The notes below the pieces were generated by a model. The model searched no databases. It was not told where the DNA came from and saw only the letters and a program-made list of their open reading frames with translations. A stretch of 7,143 nucleotides of DNA. Origin: Mycoplasmatota bacterium (GTDB lineage Bacteria; Bacillota_I; Bacilli_A; Izemoplasmatales; Izemoplasmataceae). The DNA lies in the NCBI GenBank assembly GCA_022712785.1, contig JAFLJX010000175.1:1-7143 (forward strand). Direction: 5' to 3'. The position numbers were made by a program, and so were the translations under genes. This document shows positions 5,883 through 7,143 of this stretch, piece by piece (positions within the stretch are counted from its first letter, which is position 1; each line of letters opens with the position of its first letter).

Positions 5883-6353
5883 ATGTCTATTAAAGAACTA
5901 CGTAAATCATTAGATTTAACTCAAAAAGAAGTATCTAAATTAGTTAATATCCCCTTAAGAACATACTTGAATTATGAAAATAATAAATCTAAAAGAGATA
6001 CCATTAAATATAACTATATTAAGGAGAAGTTAGAAGAATATGGTTATGTTGATGAAGAACATGGATTATTAACAATAGATAAAATAAAAATAATCACTTC
6101 ATCAGTACTATCTAATTATGACGCAGAATATTGTTATCTGTTTGGATCATACTCAAAAGGGAATGCAACTCAAATAAGTGATGTAGATTTACTGGTAGCA
6201 ACATCAGTAACAGGTATGAATTTTTTTGGACTTGTTGAAGAACTAAGAGAACAACTTAAGAAGAAAGTAGAAATAATAACTGTTTCTTCTCTAGAGGGTA
6301 ATATCGAATTGCTTAATGAGATATTAAAGGATGGGATAAAGATATATGGATAA
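5883..6353 (+). CDS. mntA: HTH-MNT fusion: XRE-type DNA-binding domain plus MntA-like nucleotidyltransferase (antitoxin), copy 2
   Basis: ATG 5883 (156 residues) is chosen because AGGTGG (5870-5875) precedes it by 7 bases and the promoter -35 box overlaps the longer TTG option at 5835. Residues 2-50 are an XRE-type HTH (TQKEVSKLVNIPLRTYLNYE). Residues 64-156 are an MNT nucleotidyltransferase with LFGSYSKG (Gly88, Ser89) and SDVDLLV (Asp100, Asp102). The third acidic position is Glu130 (KVEIITV), where copy 1 has Asp. In MntA-HepT systems this enzyme silences the HEPN toxin by AMPylation, and the downstream gene is the expected partner, overlapping by 8 bases. The HTH probably adds autorepression. 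The gene symbol reflects family and context; the HTH fusion differs from the well-studied stand-alone MntA. Confidence 0.87.
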   Translation: MSIKELRKSLDLTQKEVSKLVNIPLRTYLNYENNKSKRDTIKYNYIKEKLEEYGYVDEEHGLLTIDKIKIITSSVLSNYDAEYCYLFGSYSKGNATQISDVDLLVATSVTGMNFFGLVEELREQLKKKVEIITVSSLEGNIELLNEILKDGIKIYG

Positions 6354-6681
6354 TAAGAAGGATAATGAATACTATGTTGATAAGATACTGAATGATTTAG
6401 ATTTTCTTATCAAACATACAAACGGAATATCTAAAGATGACTTTTCAAAGAATGAGTTATTATTGGATTCTATTATGTTTCGCTTCATTCAAATCTCTGA
6501 GCATATAAAGAAATTATCAATAGATTTTAGAAATGAACATTCCAACATTCCATGGAAAAGTATAATAGGTCTAAGAAATCGTATTGTTCATGAATATGGT
6601 AAAGTCGATTTAGAAATCATTTATGATACTGTCAAAGATGATATATATGAAATTGAGAAGCTATTTAAATCGATTGATTAA
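6346..6681 (+). CDS. hepT: HEPN-domain toxin, HepT/DUF86 family RNase
   Basis: This 111-residue, mostly helical protein has the full DUF86/HepT layout. LLLDSIMFRFIQISEHIKKL (38-57) corresponds to the family's DA..N...IGE helix. IPWKSIIGLRNRIVHEYGKVD (68-88) holds the HEPN active-site motif Rx4HxY as Arg77, His82 and Tyr84. HepT toxins are RNases that cut RNA, including tRNA in studied cases. The motif Tyr is the residue AMPylated by MntA, so Tyr84 is the predicted target here. Its ATG lies inside the mntA-like gene (8-base overlap), with GGATGGG at 6329-6335 about 10 bases upstream, so the two should be translated together. The reading frame is intact and the active-site residues are present. 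Its stop codon falls inside the terminator stem. Confidence 0.88.
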   Translation: MDNKKDNEYYVDKILNDLDFLIKHTNGISKDDFSKNELLLDSIMFRFIQISEHIKKLSIDFRNEHSNIPWKSIIGLRNRIVHEYGKVDLEIIYDTVKDDIYEIEKLFKSID

Positions 6682-6696
6682 ATAGCTTTTTCTTTT
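6658..6696 (+). terminator. Rho-independent terminator of the mntA-hepT operon
   Basis: AAGCTATTTAA (6658-6668) pairs perfectly with TTAAATAGCTT (6678-6688) around a 9-base loop, followed by TTCTTTT. The right arm contains the hepT stop codon, so the hairpin starts within the gene. Confidence 0.85.
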
Positions 6697-6728
6697 GATG
6701 CAACACAGTATCTGGATATGAGGAAAAC

Positions 6729-6775
6729 TGGTGGAGACAGTCGCCACTTTACTTCGGGTACTATATTCTCCACCA
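6729..6775. repeat. Perfect 9-bp inverted repeat at the left end of repeat copy B
   Basis: TGGTGGAGA (6729-6737) and TCTCCACCA (6767-6775) are perfect inverted copies 29 bases apart. The right arm belongs to the block conserved in copy A (2650-2656 there). The left arm has no clear match in copy A, which instead has the local hairpin TGGGGA/TCCCCA. It could be an RNA stem or an element end. Confidence 0.5.
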
Positions 6776-7010
6776 TTAAAACTCGAGACCAGAGAGCATA
6801 TTGGTTAGATATAAGCTTAGATGTTCTAGGGTTTTTTGATGTTTTAAAAGTATTGCTTTTTTAGCACTTTTCACCCAACGTCCCCATAAAACATGTCTTT
6901 TTAAGGGGTTTTTTGCGAATAGGAAGTGGTTTGAGACGATAAATGATACCAATTTGAACCTGAAAACAAAATGAGTTCTACAAATAGTTTTTGAGGTAGT
7001 AGAGGTAGTG
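6751..7010. repeat. Decayed interspersed repeat, copy B (right flank of the TA island)
   Basis: This is the second copy of the element at 2632-2918, in the same orientation about 4.1 kb away. Conserved blocks are 6751-6775, TTCT..GGGTTTTTTGAT at 6824-6840, AACATG..AAGGGG at 6890-6908, AGGAA..GAGACGATAAA at 6921-6943, and TTTTTGAGGTAG..GAGGTAGTG at 6988-7010. Between blocks the copies differ strongly. The - strand is open for 85 codons here (6776-7033), but the protein matches no family I know and copy A does not keep the frame, so I do not call a gene. Together with the structure at 7050-7132, this accounts for the gene-free stretch after 6696. Confidence 0.75.
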
Positions 7011-7049
7011 GGGGTAATTTTAGAGTGGGACAAGCTGATCCATATAAAA

Positions 7050-7132
7050 ATACCTCCAAAAGTCTACTATAAATAATTACTCATAATCTTGCTAGATTAC
7101 TTTCTTTTTTATAGTGTCTTCTTTAGAGGTAT
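7050..7132. other. Branched inverted-repeat structure at the right edge
   Basis: The outer arms 7050-7073 and 7108-7132 are imperfect inverted copies, with perfect parts ATACCTC/GAGGTAT and ACTATAAA/TTTATAGT. Inside them TAATCT (7084-7089) and AGATTA (7094-7099) form a hairpin with a TGCT loop. On the - strand the outer stem is followed by TTTTATAT, so it could terminate a leftward transcript entering from beyond the window. On the + strand no T-run follows. A small MITE-like element or structured leader is also possible. The window ends 11 bases later, so the context is missing. Confidence 0.5.
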
Positions 7133-7143
7133 CATATCATTGT

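Noticed and set aside
6991..7010. TGAGGTAGTAG resembles the let-7 microRNA seed
   Set aside because: Chance match in bacterial DNA; better explained by the 9-bp GAGGTAG units.
6776..7033. 85-codon open frame on the - strand in repeat copy B
   Set aside because: No recognisable family, and the aligned copy A is full of stops in the matching frame. The open frame looks accidental or is at best a remnant.
1..7143. Mycoplasma-type code (TGA as Trp)
   Set aside because: Trp residues are TGG throughout and intact genes have natural lengths under the standard bacterial code.
1..7143. CRISPR array, tRNA or rRNA genes
   Set aside because: No regularly spaced identical repeats, and no cloverleaf or rRNA-like stretches seen on either strand.

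Overview
The window is AT-rich bacterial DNA with every recognisable gene on the + strand. Genes have clear Shine-Dalgarno sites (AGGTGA, AGGTGG, GGAAGTGA) and sigma-70/sigma-A-type promoters. Trp is written as TGG, and no gene needs TGA read as Trp. This fits a low-GC Firmicute or a Mollicutes relative using the standard bacterial code, such as the Acholeplasma/Izemoplasma/Haloplasma side. The lineage is an inference from composition, not a marker-gene identification.

Layout. (1) 12-2570: a fused ABC ATPase-permease of MacB/FtsX type, closed by a hairpin terminator. (2) 2571-3332: no intact gene. It holds a roughly 290-bp decayed repeat (copy A) and the eroded remains of a GNAT acetyltransferase gene. 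(3) 3280-4862: an AbiE-type type IV toxin-antitoxin operon (abiEi-abiEii). It has a strong promoter whose -10 box lies inside an inverted repeat, a possible 25-codon trailing ORF, and a terminator. (4) 4865-5733: an HTH-MNT nucleotidyltransferase antitoxin gene, followed by a HEPN (DUF86/HepT) toxin gene cut off after about 46 family-like residues and joined in frame, across a TAG stop, to an unrelated membrane-protein-like tail. (5) 5835-6696: a second, intact HTH-MNT / HEPN pair with its own promoter, palindrome and terminator. (6) 6697-7143: a second, diverged copy (B) of the roughly 290-bp repeat in the same orientation, then a branched inverted-repeat structure at the right edge.

How it fits together. 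About 3.8 kb carrying three toxin-antitoxin modules lies between two direct repeats. Three proteins have the DNA polymerase beta-type nucleotidyltransferase fold: AbiEii as toxin and two MNT proteins as presumed antitoxins. This looks like a small defence/TA island that grew and eroded by recombination. AbiEi should repress its own operon and counter AbiEii. Each HTH-MNT protein probably combines autorepression (HTH) with neutralisation of its HEPN RNase partner by nucleotidyl transfer. In the first pair the toxin is destroyed while the antitoxin is intact, leaving an orphan HTH-MNT protein beside a complete paralogous pair.

Least explained are the paired roughly 290-bp repeats, the chimeric hepT pseudogene, and the XRE-type HTH fused to the MNT domain.
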